From positions 1 through 64,000 of the forward strand of contig NZ_JBHYGG010000212.1 of NCBI RefSeq assembly GCF_051859125.1: a stretch of 64,000 nucleotides of DNA. Reading direction: 5' to 3'. Below are positions 17,906 to 25,832 of the stretch, in pieces. The translations under genes were made by a program, and so were the position numbers. The notes below the pieces were generated by a model, which saw only the letters and a list, made by a program, of their open reading frames with translations, had not been told where the DNA came from and made no database searches. How positions within the stretch are numbered: the stretch's first letter is position 1; each line of letters opens with the position of its first letter. Origin of the DNA: Gemmata sp051859125. GTDB lineage: Bacteria; Planctomycetota; Planctomycetia; Gemmatales; Gemmataceae.

Positions 17906-18711
17906 ATGACACGGAAGCCATATCCGACCGACGTGACCGACGACCAGTGGGAGCGGTTGGAGCCGCTGCTCCCGAAGCCGAAGTCCGGCACTCGCAAGGG
18001 CGGCCGGCGGCCGAGTTGCGGGAGGTGGCCAACGCCATCTTCCATCACCTGCGGGGCGAGTCGGCGTGGCGGCTCCTGCCGCACGACTTCCCGCTGTGGC
18101 AGACCGTGTACGGGTACTTCCGGGCGTGGCTGCTCGCCGGGGTGTGGGAGGCGGCCCACGCCCGGCTCCGGGAGGACTGCCGGCTGGACGCGGGTGCCCC
18201 GCCGACCCCGGAAACCCTGCGGGTGGACAGCCAGACGGTCGAGAGGACGCACCGCGGCGGCCCGAGGGGGTACGACGGGGGAAAAAAGACGCTCGGCCGG
18301 AAGCGGTTCGTGGCCGTCGATTCGCTCGGGCTGATCTGGGCCCTTCTGGTGACGACGGCCGACGCCCAGGATCGGGACGCCGGGTGCTGGCTGCTCGACG
18401 CGGTCCGCGGGCGGGAGCCGCGGGTGCGTGAGGTGGTCGCCGGCGCCGGGTTCACCAAGCGGTTCATCGACTGGGTCCGGCGGTGGTGCGGGTGGCGGGT
18501 GACGACCACCCACAACGCCCCCGCGGGGTTCAAGATCCACCCCCGCCGGTGGGTGGTCGAGCGGACCTTCGCCTGGGTGGTGCGATACCGGCGGTTGGGG
18601 AGGGACCACGAGTTCATGACCGAGACCAGCGAGGCCATGATCTACGCCGCCATGATCCACCGGATGGTCAGGTGGCGCACCCAGCCGGGTAGGTTTCAAG
18701 ACACACTGTGA
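17906..18711 (+). CDS. IS5-family transposase, split in two frames
   Basis: The first frame starts MTRKPYPTDVTDDQWERLEP at 17906 and reaches RKGGRRP near 18010; the rest (AAELREVANAIFHHLRGESAWRLLP onward) is in the -1 frame and ends at 18711. Two-frame transposases are known in the IS427/IS1031 groups of IS5, so a programmed shift is possible, but no obvious slippery A-run is present. The first acidic residue is in LRVDSQTVERT and the Glu in HPRRWVVERTFAWVVRYRRL. The usual second Asp (ADAGY) reads VVAGAGFTKRF here, Asp to Gly, so activity is doubtful. The element is flanked tightly by two other insertion sequences. Confidence 0.75.
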
Positions 18712-18737
18712 GCTCGATTGGTGTCGATTCTGGGCGT

Positions 18738-20073
18738 TCAGGTCGCCGGGGCGAGCGTGGTGAGCAGCAGTTCGCGGATCGGTTGGGGGGAGTTCCTTCA
18801 GGGCCGTGCCGTCCCCGGCCTGTGGCAAAACGGCCTCGTCCCACAACCACCGGCGGACGGCGCACAAGGCGTCCGAGAAGGTGACGGTCGTCTTCCCGGG
18901 CCACGCGACCGCACCGGTCCGCTTCGCCGCCGGCAGGGCGTGGAACAGGGTCGCGACCACGGTGTACAACCCGAGCAGGCACTGGCCGGCGCGCAGGACG
19001 GTCTTCTTGCACCACCCGCGTGTGGTCTCCAACCCGAGCGCCGAGCGGGCCTCCTGGAACGTGGTCTCGATGTTCCACCGGCCGCAGTAGGCGGCGACCA
19101 CCGCACCGGGCGAGAGCGCCACGTCGGTGGTGAACAGGTACTCGTCCCGGTGCGTGCCGGTCGTGTCCCGGACGAACACCCACCGGACCGGGGCCAGCCC
19201 GCACCCGCCCTTGTACCAGTGCCCGGTCCCGGTGGACGCCTCGACCCGCCGGGTTCCGCCCCCGTACCACGCGACCGTCAACCGGGCGCGCGGGGCCGTC
19301 GCGGCCGCCTGTCGCGGCTTGGGAACCCGAGCGCCCGTGACCCGCGGGCGGCCGCTGCCGGCGTACGGCGGGGGCGGCTCGAACAGGTTGGCGTCGGGGT
19401 GCAGCTTGCTGACCAGCGTCAGCCGGTCCCGGTGGCGGTGGCAGAACCGGGCCACCTCGCGGGTCCCGTAGCCCGAGTCACCAGTAAAAACGAAGGTCCG
19501 CCCGGGGAACCGGACCAGCAACAGGCGCAGCAACCGGCACATGAGTTGGGCCGGGGTCTTGTGCGGACGTTTCTCGGCCCGGCCGCGTTCGGGCGTGCGG
19601 CACAGGTCAATCAGTACCGGCAGCGCCCACCGCCTCGTGGCGAACGGGAACTGGACCAGGACGGCGAGGACCACCCACTTGTGCCCGTACCGCCAGGCCG
19701 TGTAGGCGTGGCTGGACCGGACGGCGTCCCGGTGCCGGGCTTTGCCGTACACCTTCGGACCGGGGTGCCCGTCCACGGTGTCGTCGCCGACCAGCGCGAC
19801 GGGGCCGGCAGGAACCACGTGGTCGAGCAGGAACCGCACCGAGGCGCAGCCCAGCCGGAGCCCGGACCAGGGGGCGCGGGACAGGACGCGCCGGTAGGCG
19901 GTCGGGTGGCCCGGTGCCAGCTGCCGGAGGGTGCGCAACAGGTTGGCGATGGTGCGCCGCCCGGTCGTGAGGATGGCCCCGGCCAGAAGTGCGGAGGCAC
20001 GTTGGTAGGTGGGGCTGGTGAAGTGCAGCGCCAGAACCTGAACCAGCGGGTGGGCCTCGGGTGGTAGAATCAT
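18738..20073 (-). CDS. IS701-like DDE transposase with C-terminal frameshift
   Basis: The ATG at 20073 begins MILPPEAHPLVQVLALHF. The DDE residues are visible in VALVGDDTVDGHPGPK, RTFVFTGDSGYGTREVARFC and AAYCGRWNIETTFQEARSAL (Glu). Near 18790, in CTCCCCCCAACC, one extra base shifts the frame; in the alternative frame the protein would end PIRELLLTTLAPAT-stop at 18738, the expected C-terminus. As written the reading continues through the end of the element and 280 codons antisense to the IS5 transposase. The gene overlaps a 16-aa leader peptide by four bases (ATGA) and lies behind a hairpin that covers its start region. Confidence 0.8.
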
Positions 20074-20120
20074 GGCGGCCGTCCGTGGGCGAGAGCCATG
20101 GGGTCGTCAGCAGCCCTCAT
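20070..20120 (-). CDS. 16-aa leader peptide coupled to the transposase start
   Basis: ATG at 20120 opens MRAADDPMALAHGRPP; its TGA (20070-20072) overlaps the ATG of the IS701-like transposase as ATGA. The transposase has no Shine-Dalgarno sequence of its own because the region is paired in a hairpin, so translation may depend on ribosomes finishing this leader. The peptide itself resembles nothing known. Confidence 0.4.
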   Translation of the reverse strand: MRAADDPMALAHGRPP

Positions 20121-20140
20121 GCTAACCCACGGACGGCCGC
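20075..20140 (-). promoter_or_regulatory. 15-bp stem hairpin over the transposase leader
   Basis: GCGGCCGTCCGTGGG (20075-20089) and its exact complement (20126-20140) enclose 36 nt. In mRNA this stem ends one base before the transposase ATG and encloses the leader-peptide start. Several insertion sequences use such a fold to block translation of transcripts that enter from outside. Confidence 0.55.
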
Positions 20141-20335
20141 TGAGAATCGGCACCAGTCGAGGTGAGACGGACACGCCGGTGAACGCCCAGGGCGGGTTCT
20201 TTTGGCACACGGGTACCCTACCCCTCCACTTGCCGGATGGTTCGGCGCCGTCGGTCGCACCCGGCACGCGGGCCGACGAGCACGGCGGACCATCCCGCCC
20301 TGCGGGGTCGCGGTAACTCGGTTCAGGAGCGACGC

Positions 20336-21368
20336 TCAGGGGGTCGATCCCAGCGCGTCGAGGCCGAACACCCACGCGGTTCCGTCCGGGCCGGACGCGG
20401 CCAGTCGGGTGCCGTCGGGTGACCACGCCAGGGCGTGCGGGTAGCACTGCTCCATGAGCACCGAGTGCCGCACGCCGGTCCGCCAGTCCGCCAGGACGAG
20501 CCGTCGCCGCGGGGCGTGGCGGTCGCGAGGACCGGCCGGGACGGGTGAACCGCGTGCGGCCGGCGAACGGCCGTCTTCCACACCCCCAGCGTGTCCCCGG
20601 GTCGATCAGGAACGGCACCTGCTCGCGGCCAGGCACGACCAGCACCGTCGCCCCGTCCGGGGCCCAGAGGACCGCGAACTCCGGCAGCACCGAACCCACC
20701 TTTGACGAGTCCGCCCGGCGCCGGTCCTCGTACGTGTCGGTGAACTCCGGCCCCACAGGCAGGTGGCGGACCCACGCCCGCCGCGAGCGCGTGTCTGTGA
20801 CGCGGAAGCACATCAGGGTCCGCCGGGCCCCCTCGCGGTCGTCGTACGCCAGCAGCACCCGCCCGCGGTCGAAACTCGCCGCCGCTCGATCGGCCTCGAA
20901 CGCCACAAGCGTCCGCCGCCCGGCTTCCCCGACCCGCCCCAATCGGAGTTCGATACGCCCCTGACTCAGGCGGCGCGCCTCGGCGTCGGCGGCCCAGAAT
21001 TCGACCGCCCACCCGTCCCCGGAGCGGAACGCCTCCCAGGCGACCTCCCCGAAGGGACTCCGCTCCAAGAGCCGCGCCTTGCGGGTCCGCAGGTTGAACT
21101 CGGCCCCGCCGAACGCCGAATCCGCCACCAGCAACTCCGGCGACTGAAACCGCACCAGGGCCATGCGGTCGGCCATGCCCATGGGCAGCCGGACCTCGCC
21201 GAGGAGCTCTCCGGTCCGCGCGTCCCACCGGCGGGCGGCGGGTTCGGCCCCTGTGGTGAGAACCTCCCGGCCGTTCGCGGTGAACGTGGCCGCCTTCACC
21301 GGAGCGGTCCCGCCCACCGGCCGACTCAGCACCTCACCGGCCGGGCGACCCTCGCGTTGCACCGCCAA
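20336..21368 (-). pseudogene. WD40-repeat protein, truncated and frameshifted
   Basis: The start is a fragment after a stop codon (LAVQREGRPAGEVLSRP), with no proper initiation site. WD40 blades follow: KAATFTANGREVLTTGAEP-AARRWDARTG and LPEFAVLWAPDGATVLVV, then, after a frame change near 20600 (PFLIDPG to DTLGVWKTAV) and another near 20520, a last blade ALAWSPDGTRLAASGPDG and a natural stop at 20336. The 5' part of the gene is missing. Such WD40 proteins in planctomycetes often follow protein-kinase or sigma-factor domains; none remains here. Confidence 0.75.
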
Positions 21369-21389
21369 GGCGCCCCTTCGATACCGAAC

Positions 21390-21626
21390 TCAGCCTCGCC
21401 GCGTGACCGAGTCGAGCGCCGCGAACCCCGCGGCGTCCTGACTCCTGGCCTCGGCGTCGATCCCCGCGCCCTCCTCCCACGCCTGGTACTCGTGTGGGAG
21501 GGTGGCGAGGATCGTGCACACCTGGGCGAGCCACCCGGTGTGGTGCGGGTGGCGCGGGTCCAGGTCCTCGGGGCGGAACGCGCCGGAGAGGAGCCCGCGG
21601 GCGAACGCCACCGGGTCCTCGGGCAA
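21390..21626 (-). CDS. small hypothetical protein or gene fragment (78 aa)
   Basis: Reads LPEDPVAFARGLLSGAFRPE then DLDPRHPHHTGWLAQVCTIL and a charged helical tail ending at a natural stop. The composition looks genuinely coding. The only start is a TTG inside a frame that stays open further upstream, into sequence belonging to the opposite-strand oxidoreductase remnant, so the true N-terminus was probably lost at a junction near 21630. No family recognised. Confidence 0.5.
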   Translation of the reverse strand: MPEDPVAFARGLLSGAFRPEDLDPRHPHHTGWLAQVCTILATLPHEYQAWEEGAGIDAEARSQDAAGFAALDSVTRRG

Positions 21627-21644
21627 CTGGCGGCCCGACCGGGG

Positions 21645-22802
21645 CGGGACTGTCGCGCTACGGCGGCTTCGGTCGGTGGCACAGCCGCGTCCGCAAACTC
21701 CCGGAGTTCGACGGCGAACTGCCGGCCGCGGTCATGGGCGAAGAGACGCTCACGCCCGGCGATGGACAGATTCGAGCGATGCTCACATCGGCGGGCAACC
21801 CGGTTCTGTCCGGTCCGGACGGGTGGCAACTGGACGACGGGCTCGCCGGGTTGGAGTTCATGGTTTCCGTCGATATCTATCTGAACGAGACGACGCGGCA
21901 CGCACACATCATTCTGCCGCCGACCACCGAACTGGAACACGAGAACTACGACCTCGCCTACCGCCAGCTGGCGGTTCGCAACACGGCCCGGTTCTCGCCG
22001 GCACTGTTCGCGCCCGGCCCCGATACGCGGCACGACTGGGAGATCAGCTTGGAGGTGTAGACCCGGCTGCTCTCGAACGGCCCGGTCAGCGGCTTCCTCG
22101 CGTAGGCACGACGGGCCGCCCTGCGAAAGCTGGGTCCGGAGGGGGTGCTGGACCTGGGGCTGCGGTTCGGCCCGTACGGTGCAGGGTGGCGGTGGTGGAA
22201 CGAGGGACTGACGCTGAACGAACTGAAGCGCTCGCTCCACGGCATCGACTTCGGGCCGATGACGCCGCGGCTACCCGGCTTACTGCGAAAACGAATCCCA
22301 GCGGATCGAATTGATCCCCGAACCGATGCGTGCCGATGTGACCCGCCTCAAGTCCCGGTTCTCCGCGACCGCGCCGCGGGCAACCGGACCGGAACTCGTG
22401 CTGATCGGCCGGCGCGACCTCCGCAGTAACAACTCGTGGATGCACAACAGCGAGCGACTGGTACGCGGGAAGCCCCGCTGCACGCTGCTCATGCACCCGG
22501 AGGACGCCGCTGACGCCGGAGCCGTGGACGGGGGGTGGGTGCGGCTGACGTCCCGCGTGGGGAGTATCGTGGTCGAGGCCGCGCTGTCCGACGAGGTCAT
22601 GCCAGGTGTGGTCAGCCTGCCCCACGGGTGGGGCCACGCCCGGGACGGTGTGCGGCTGCGCCCGGCGTCACGTCATCTCGGTGCGAGTGCGAATGACATC
22701 ACCGACCCCCTCGCCGTCGACGCCTTGAGCGGGAATGCCGCGTTCAACGGCGTCCCAGTGGACGTGACACCGATCGACGACTCCGGTGGCTGGGGTGAGT
22801 GA
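21645..22802 (+). pseudogene. molybdopterin oxidoreductase remnant (formate-dehydrogenase-like)
   Basis: Only the C-terminal half of a large molybdopterin-dependent oxidoreductase remains, with no start. Segments in order: AMLTSAGNPVLSGPDGWQL; EFMVSVDIYLNETTRHAHII then LPPTTELEHENYDLAYRQLA; and, after stops at 22058 and 22102 and a frame change near 22300, RRDLRSNNSWMHNSERLVRG and the molydopterin dinucleotide-binding tail HPEDAADAGAVDGG ... VSLPHGWGH. The order and content match the family from the active-site domain to the end. At least three disabling changes show it is dead. Confidence 0.85.
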
Positions 22803-22828
22803 TCGCCGTCGTCGCAACGGGTTGAGTG

Positions 22829-22953
22829 ATACCGAATCGCGTGGATCAGTTGCCCTTGGTGGGGCAGGCATTCTTGCCTGCCTCCGGACGCGACTGGAGG
22901 CAGGCAAGAATGCCTGCCCCACCAGATCGAAACGAATACATGAGATTCGGTAT
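22829..22953. repeat. MITE-like double palindrome
   Basis: An outer 10-bp inverted repeat ATACCGAATC / GATTCGGTAT (22829-22838, 22944-22953) encloses a perfect 29-bp hairpin (22857-22885 and 22896-22924, 10-nt loop). The first 26 bases of the hairpin arm recur at 43294. It codes for nothing. Confidence 0.85.
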
Positions 22954-22959
22954 GAGGCG

Positions 22960-23229
22960 TCACCGCCACAAGTAAAAGTTGGGTTCGGACACCCATCCGG
23001 CGGCGCTGCACACGACCACCGTGCGATTGTCGGCCGCGAAGCGTTCGAGGTGTTCAACCCACCGCCGGGGCGCGGCGCCAGCACGGGAGCGGAGAGACGC
23101 GTCGGACACGATGGCATCCTCAACGAAGAGGAAACGATAGGCGGCGATACGAGCGGCTCTGGGGGAATGCGAGGAGGACGATCGGTGCGTGTCCCTGGCC
23201 ACCAACGCGGTCACCCCGCTGACGGGCAC
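22960..23229 (-). CDS. hypothetical protein, possibly a C-terminal fragment
   Basis: From a GTG at 23229 the frame gives 89 aa: PVSGVTALVARDTHR, then RIAAYRFLFVEDAIVSDASL, RRWVEHLERFAADNRTVVVC and SEPNFYLWR-stop. Third codon positions are GC-rich as in real genes, while the same frame upstream of 23229 looks non-coding, so the start or an older N-terminus is uncertain. No family recognised. It lies beside the double palindrome in a region of decayed genes. Confidence 0.4.
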   Translation of the reverse strand: MPVSGVTALVARDTHRSSSSHSPRAARIAAYRFLFVEDAIVSDASLRSRAGAAPRRWVEHLERFAADNRTVVVCSAAGWVSEPNFYLWR

Positions 23230-23360
23230 TGACGTGCGGGTTGGGCCCGCGGAGGAAATGGACACCGCGGTGGTGAGGCCGCGGGTTCTCGCGCTCCTGG
23301 GTCCGGGCCGAGCCGTGCCCGGCCAGACCAGACGGCCCCGCCCGTTCCCGCTCTGGGTCA

Positions 23361-23774
23361 TCACGAGGTCGTGCCGCGGACCTGGGCGACCAGGTCGAGG
23401 TGGAGCAGGAACGGGTCCACGCCCCCGCACGCCCGAACGGCCTCGGCGACCTTCCGGGCCTGCTCGACGCCCCCGGCCACGGTCACGACCGTGTTCACCA
23501 GCGCGACGTTCGCCAGGACCGGTGACGGGTCGGCGGCAGCCGTGCCCTGGTCGGCCGCGGGCTCCGTCTTCGCCTTCGTCGCGTGGGCCGCGGCCGGTGC
23601 CGGCTTCGGCTTGGCCTTCCGCAGCTCGGCCTTGACCTCGTACACGGCCTCACGGAGGGACGAGTCGGACGCGGTCACGCCCCGGGCCCGGGCCCTGCGG
23701 ATGACGTCCTGGGTCGACTGCTCGATGTCGTTGGCGAGAATCTCGCGGAGCACGGGCCGGACGGGGAGCGGCAT
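23361..23774 (-). CDS. hypothetical protein (137 aa)
   Basis: The ATG at 23774 has GAAGAGG eight bases upstream. Residues 1-50 (PVRPVLREILANDIEQSTQD then VIRRARARGVTASDSSLREA) suggest a small helical DNA-binding-like region, followed by a Lys/Ala/Pro linker and a helical C-terminus ANVALVNTVVTVAGGVEQAR. No known family. It is intact, unlike most of its surroundings. Confidence 0.65.
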   Translation of the reverse strand: MPLPVRPVLREILANDIEQSTQDVIRRARARGVTASDSSLREAVYEVKAELRKAKPKPAPAAAHATKAKTEPAADQGTAAADPSPVLANVALVNTVVTVAGGVEQARKVAEAVRACGGVDPFLLHLDLVAQVRGTTS

Positions 23775-24298
23775 GGGACGGCCTCTTCGATGGTGTCGTG
23801 CCTGGGGCCGCCGTCCGTAGCGGTTGGGCGGTTCGTACAGGTATCATGCCACGCGACGGGTGCAACGTCGATGGGCCGGCCGGCCGGGTCGTGGGGAATT
23901 GCGGGGCACGGACCGGTCGTGCCGATTGTGCCGGCGCGCCGGTCTCGGTCCGCCCCGGCTCGGGTCCGTCGTGCGTGGTGGCGAGGCCGTCGGACGGGTT
24001 GATCGCGTTGGCGGCCTGCGGCCCGACCTGGGGCCGGTCGTGACTGTGCTCGCCCGCCCGGGCCGGGTACAGTCCCACCACGGCCGGCACATGCCGGCCG
24101 CCACGTCCCACGCCCGGCCCAGGTCGGGCCGCAGACCGCCGCCCGCTCCACAGACGAATGGCCCCGCATGACTGGGTCCGACAGGCTCGCGGTACCGTCC
24201 ACCGGTGCGATCGCCCAACTCCTCCTGACACCACAACCCGGTGCGTGAAGTAAACACTCCATCGACGCGAGCACCGTCCCTGCCCGGAACCGCAGGCG
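23775..24298. other. intergenic stretch without a supported gene
   Basis: Several frames stay open only because of the high GC content; none has a protein-like composition or a ribosome binding site. No repeat or palindrome longer than 10 bp noticed. Confidence 0.55.
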
Positions 24299-24759
24299 TC
24301 ACTTCTCTTTGAGAACCCGGCGGGCCGTCAGAGTGAATCGCTCAACGACTTTCCCGGGCGGACGTGGGCTGTTGGCGGGGGGCATCGAGCCGTCGGCAGT
24401 GAGCGTAATGCGTCGAGCCAAGTGGCACGGTACTTCCGGACTGCGGCCGGGTCCTGGTAGTTGGTCAGCGAAGTCTTTGCCGACCTCGTCACGTTGTTGT
24501 GGCACGAGAGGCAGTGTTTGCGGAGGAATGGGTAGAGGTCCTTTTGCACGTCCACGGCTCCGCCCCGGGTCGTTCCGTCGGGTGGGGGCGGCGGGGGGCG
24601 GGCCGGAGAAACACTCCCGCCCGCGCCGCGCTGGGGAGCACCTCGGGTGTGCGGTGCGAACGTCCGGTAGTCTGGGTCCACCTGCCGGCGCGTGGCGAGG
24701 CCCGGTCCGGCGGACAGGACCAGCGCCACGAACCCGGCCGCTGCGGTGAGCCGTTTCAC
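24299..24759 (-). pseudogene. c-type cytochrome, frameshifted near the C-terminus
   Basis: MKRLTAAAGFVALVLSAGPG is a signal peptide; a Pro-rich linker leads to LYPFLRKHCLSCHNNVTRSA with one CxxCH heme site, the planctomycete cytochrome pattern. After ATWLDALRSL a one-base change near 24395 moves the reading; the proper tail LTADGSMPPANSPRPPGKVV ... LKEK lies in the next frame and ends at 24299. In planctomycetes these genes precede or follow DUF1501 genes; here the DUF1501 remnant ends 30 bp upstream. Confidence 0.75.
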
Positions 24760-24789
24760 GGGTAGCGCTCCGGACGCGGTTGCCCCAAC

Positions 24790-25790
24790 TCACTTGCCGG
24801 CCGACTTGGCCCGGATGCCTTCGAAGAGGCCGTCCGGGCCGAAGAATTGTTCGTGCCCCCTGGCGATGAGGGAGCTCACCCAGGGGCCGGCGGCGATGCG
24901 CGGGGCCGCCGGCGGCCGGCGGGGCTCGTCGCCCGGTCGGTCGCCAGGTACAGGTCGGTCTCGATCAGCCGGAAACTCGTTCTGGTGGGTGTCGTACCAG
25001 GCCCACCGCGGCCGCCGATGTTCCGACCGGGGCCAGGTGATCTGCGCGAGCCGCACCCCGGCCTCAACCAGCCGCCGGGCAAGCAGGCACTGCTGGCCGA
25101 ACGTGTGCGCCCCGTACTTCTCGCGGACCGCCCGCGGCACGGCGTCGAGGTCGAACGCCTTCTGCGCCGCCGACGAGCTGACCATGTCGAACGCCTTGGC
25201 GAGGTGCGGGTCGAGCCCCTTCGTCGCGGCCTGCTGCTCCAGGTGCCGGGCGCCCTCGCTCACCTGGGCGAGCAGGGCGCGGCGGGCCTCGATCCGGCCC
25301 GGGGAGGGTCGGGTCGGACGCGACCGCGCCGGGATTAAAGTTCGGCTCGCCCGCGTAGCTGTTCACCCGGTACGGGTCGTGGGCGGCGCCCAGGAACCCG
25401 GCGAACTGGCCGGGCCACTCGGGGCCGTTTGGCCCCGTCGCCGCGGGCATCATGACGAACCCGGGCAGGTCCTTGCTGCCCGGGAGCAGCTTCGTCGCCA
25501 CCGACCCGAATTGCGGGCGGTCCTCCCGGCTCATCGTCGCCGAGTCCCGCGCCACCGCCCGCGGGACCTTCGCCCCGCACAGCGTCCAGTACAGGGCCGA
25601 CGGGTGGACCGTGTCCGAGTGGTGCAGAAGTCGATGACCGACCGGGCGGTGCCGTGCTTCGTGGTCACTGCCGGGGCGGCGGTGTTGGCGGCCTCCGCCC
25701 TGAACAGGGCCGGGAGGGTGAGGCCGGCGACGCCGATGCCGCCGGCGCGGAGCAGTTCGCGGCGGGCGATCCCGTCGCACGGCCGCCTTC
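24790..25790 (-). pseudogene. DUF1501 family protein, multiply frameshifted
   Basis: A Tat-like start survives (DGIARRELLRAGGIGVAGL, near 25780), then VHPSALYWTLCGAKVPRAVA and GFVMMPAATGPNGPEWPGQF, then in another frame ARHLEQQAATKGLDPHLAKA, EKYGAHTFGQQCLLARRLVE and RLAQITWPRSEH. These are the ordered blocks of DUF1501 (sulfatase-related) proteins. At least three frame changes occur, and the 5' end runs into an IS701 transposase fragment at 25780. Confidence 0.8.
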
Positions 25791-25832
25791 CGCCGGTCCT
25801 TGTCCTGTGCCCATTCCTTGGGCAGGTACAGC
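25780..25832 (-). pseudogene. IS701 transposase fragment (downstream piece)
   Basis: One frame reads LYLPKEWAQDKDRRKAA, the conserved internal motif of IS701-family transposases. It directly abuts the second IS630 element and is the other side of the remnant at 27230-27407; the two pieces are not in frame with each other and the stretch between them in a full transposase is missing. Confidence 0.65.

Larger units (their letters stand above)
18713..20161 (-). mobile_element. IS701/IS4-like insertion sequence with 5-bp target duplication
   Basis: 1449 bp between inverted repeats CTCGATTGGTGTCGATTCT (18713-18731) and its near complement at 20143-20161 (17 of 19 matches). GTGAG occurs exactly outside both ends (18708-18712 and 20162-20166), a clean 5-bp target duplication. 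The insertion point is one base after the stop codon of the IS5-type transposase. Confidence 0.85.

Noticed and set aside
17860..20073. A single 737-residue protein
   Set aside because: Only the first two thirds are transposase; the rest is the antisense of the IS5 transposase reached through a frameshift.
17840..20222. GGTAGGGTAC (17840-17849) and GTACCCTACC (20213-20222) as ends of the IS5 element
   Set aside because: The left copy lies inside the ISAzo13-type element as defined by its own 28-bp ends, so these ten-base matches are probably chance; the IS5 ends remain undefined.
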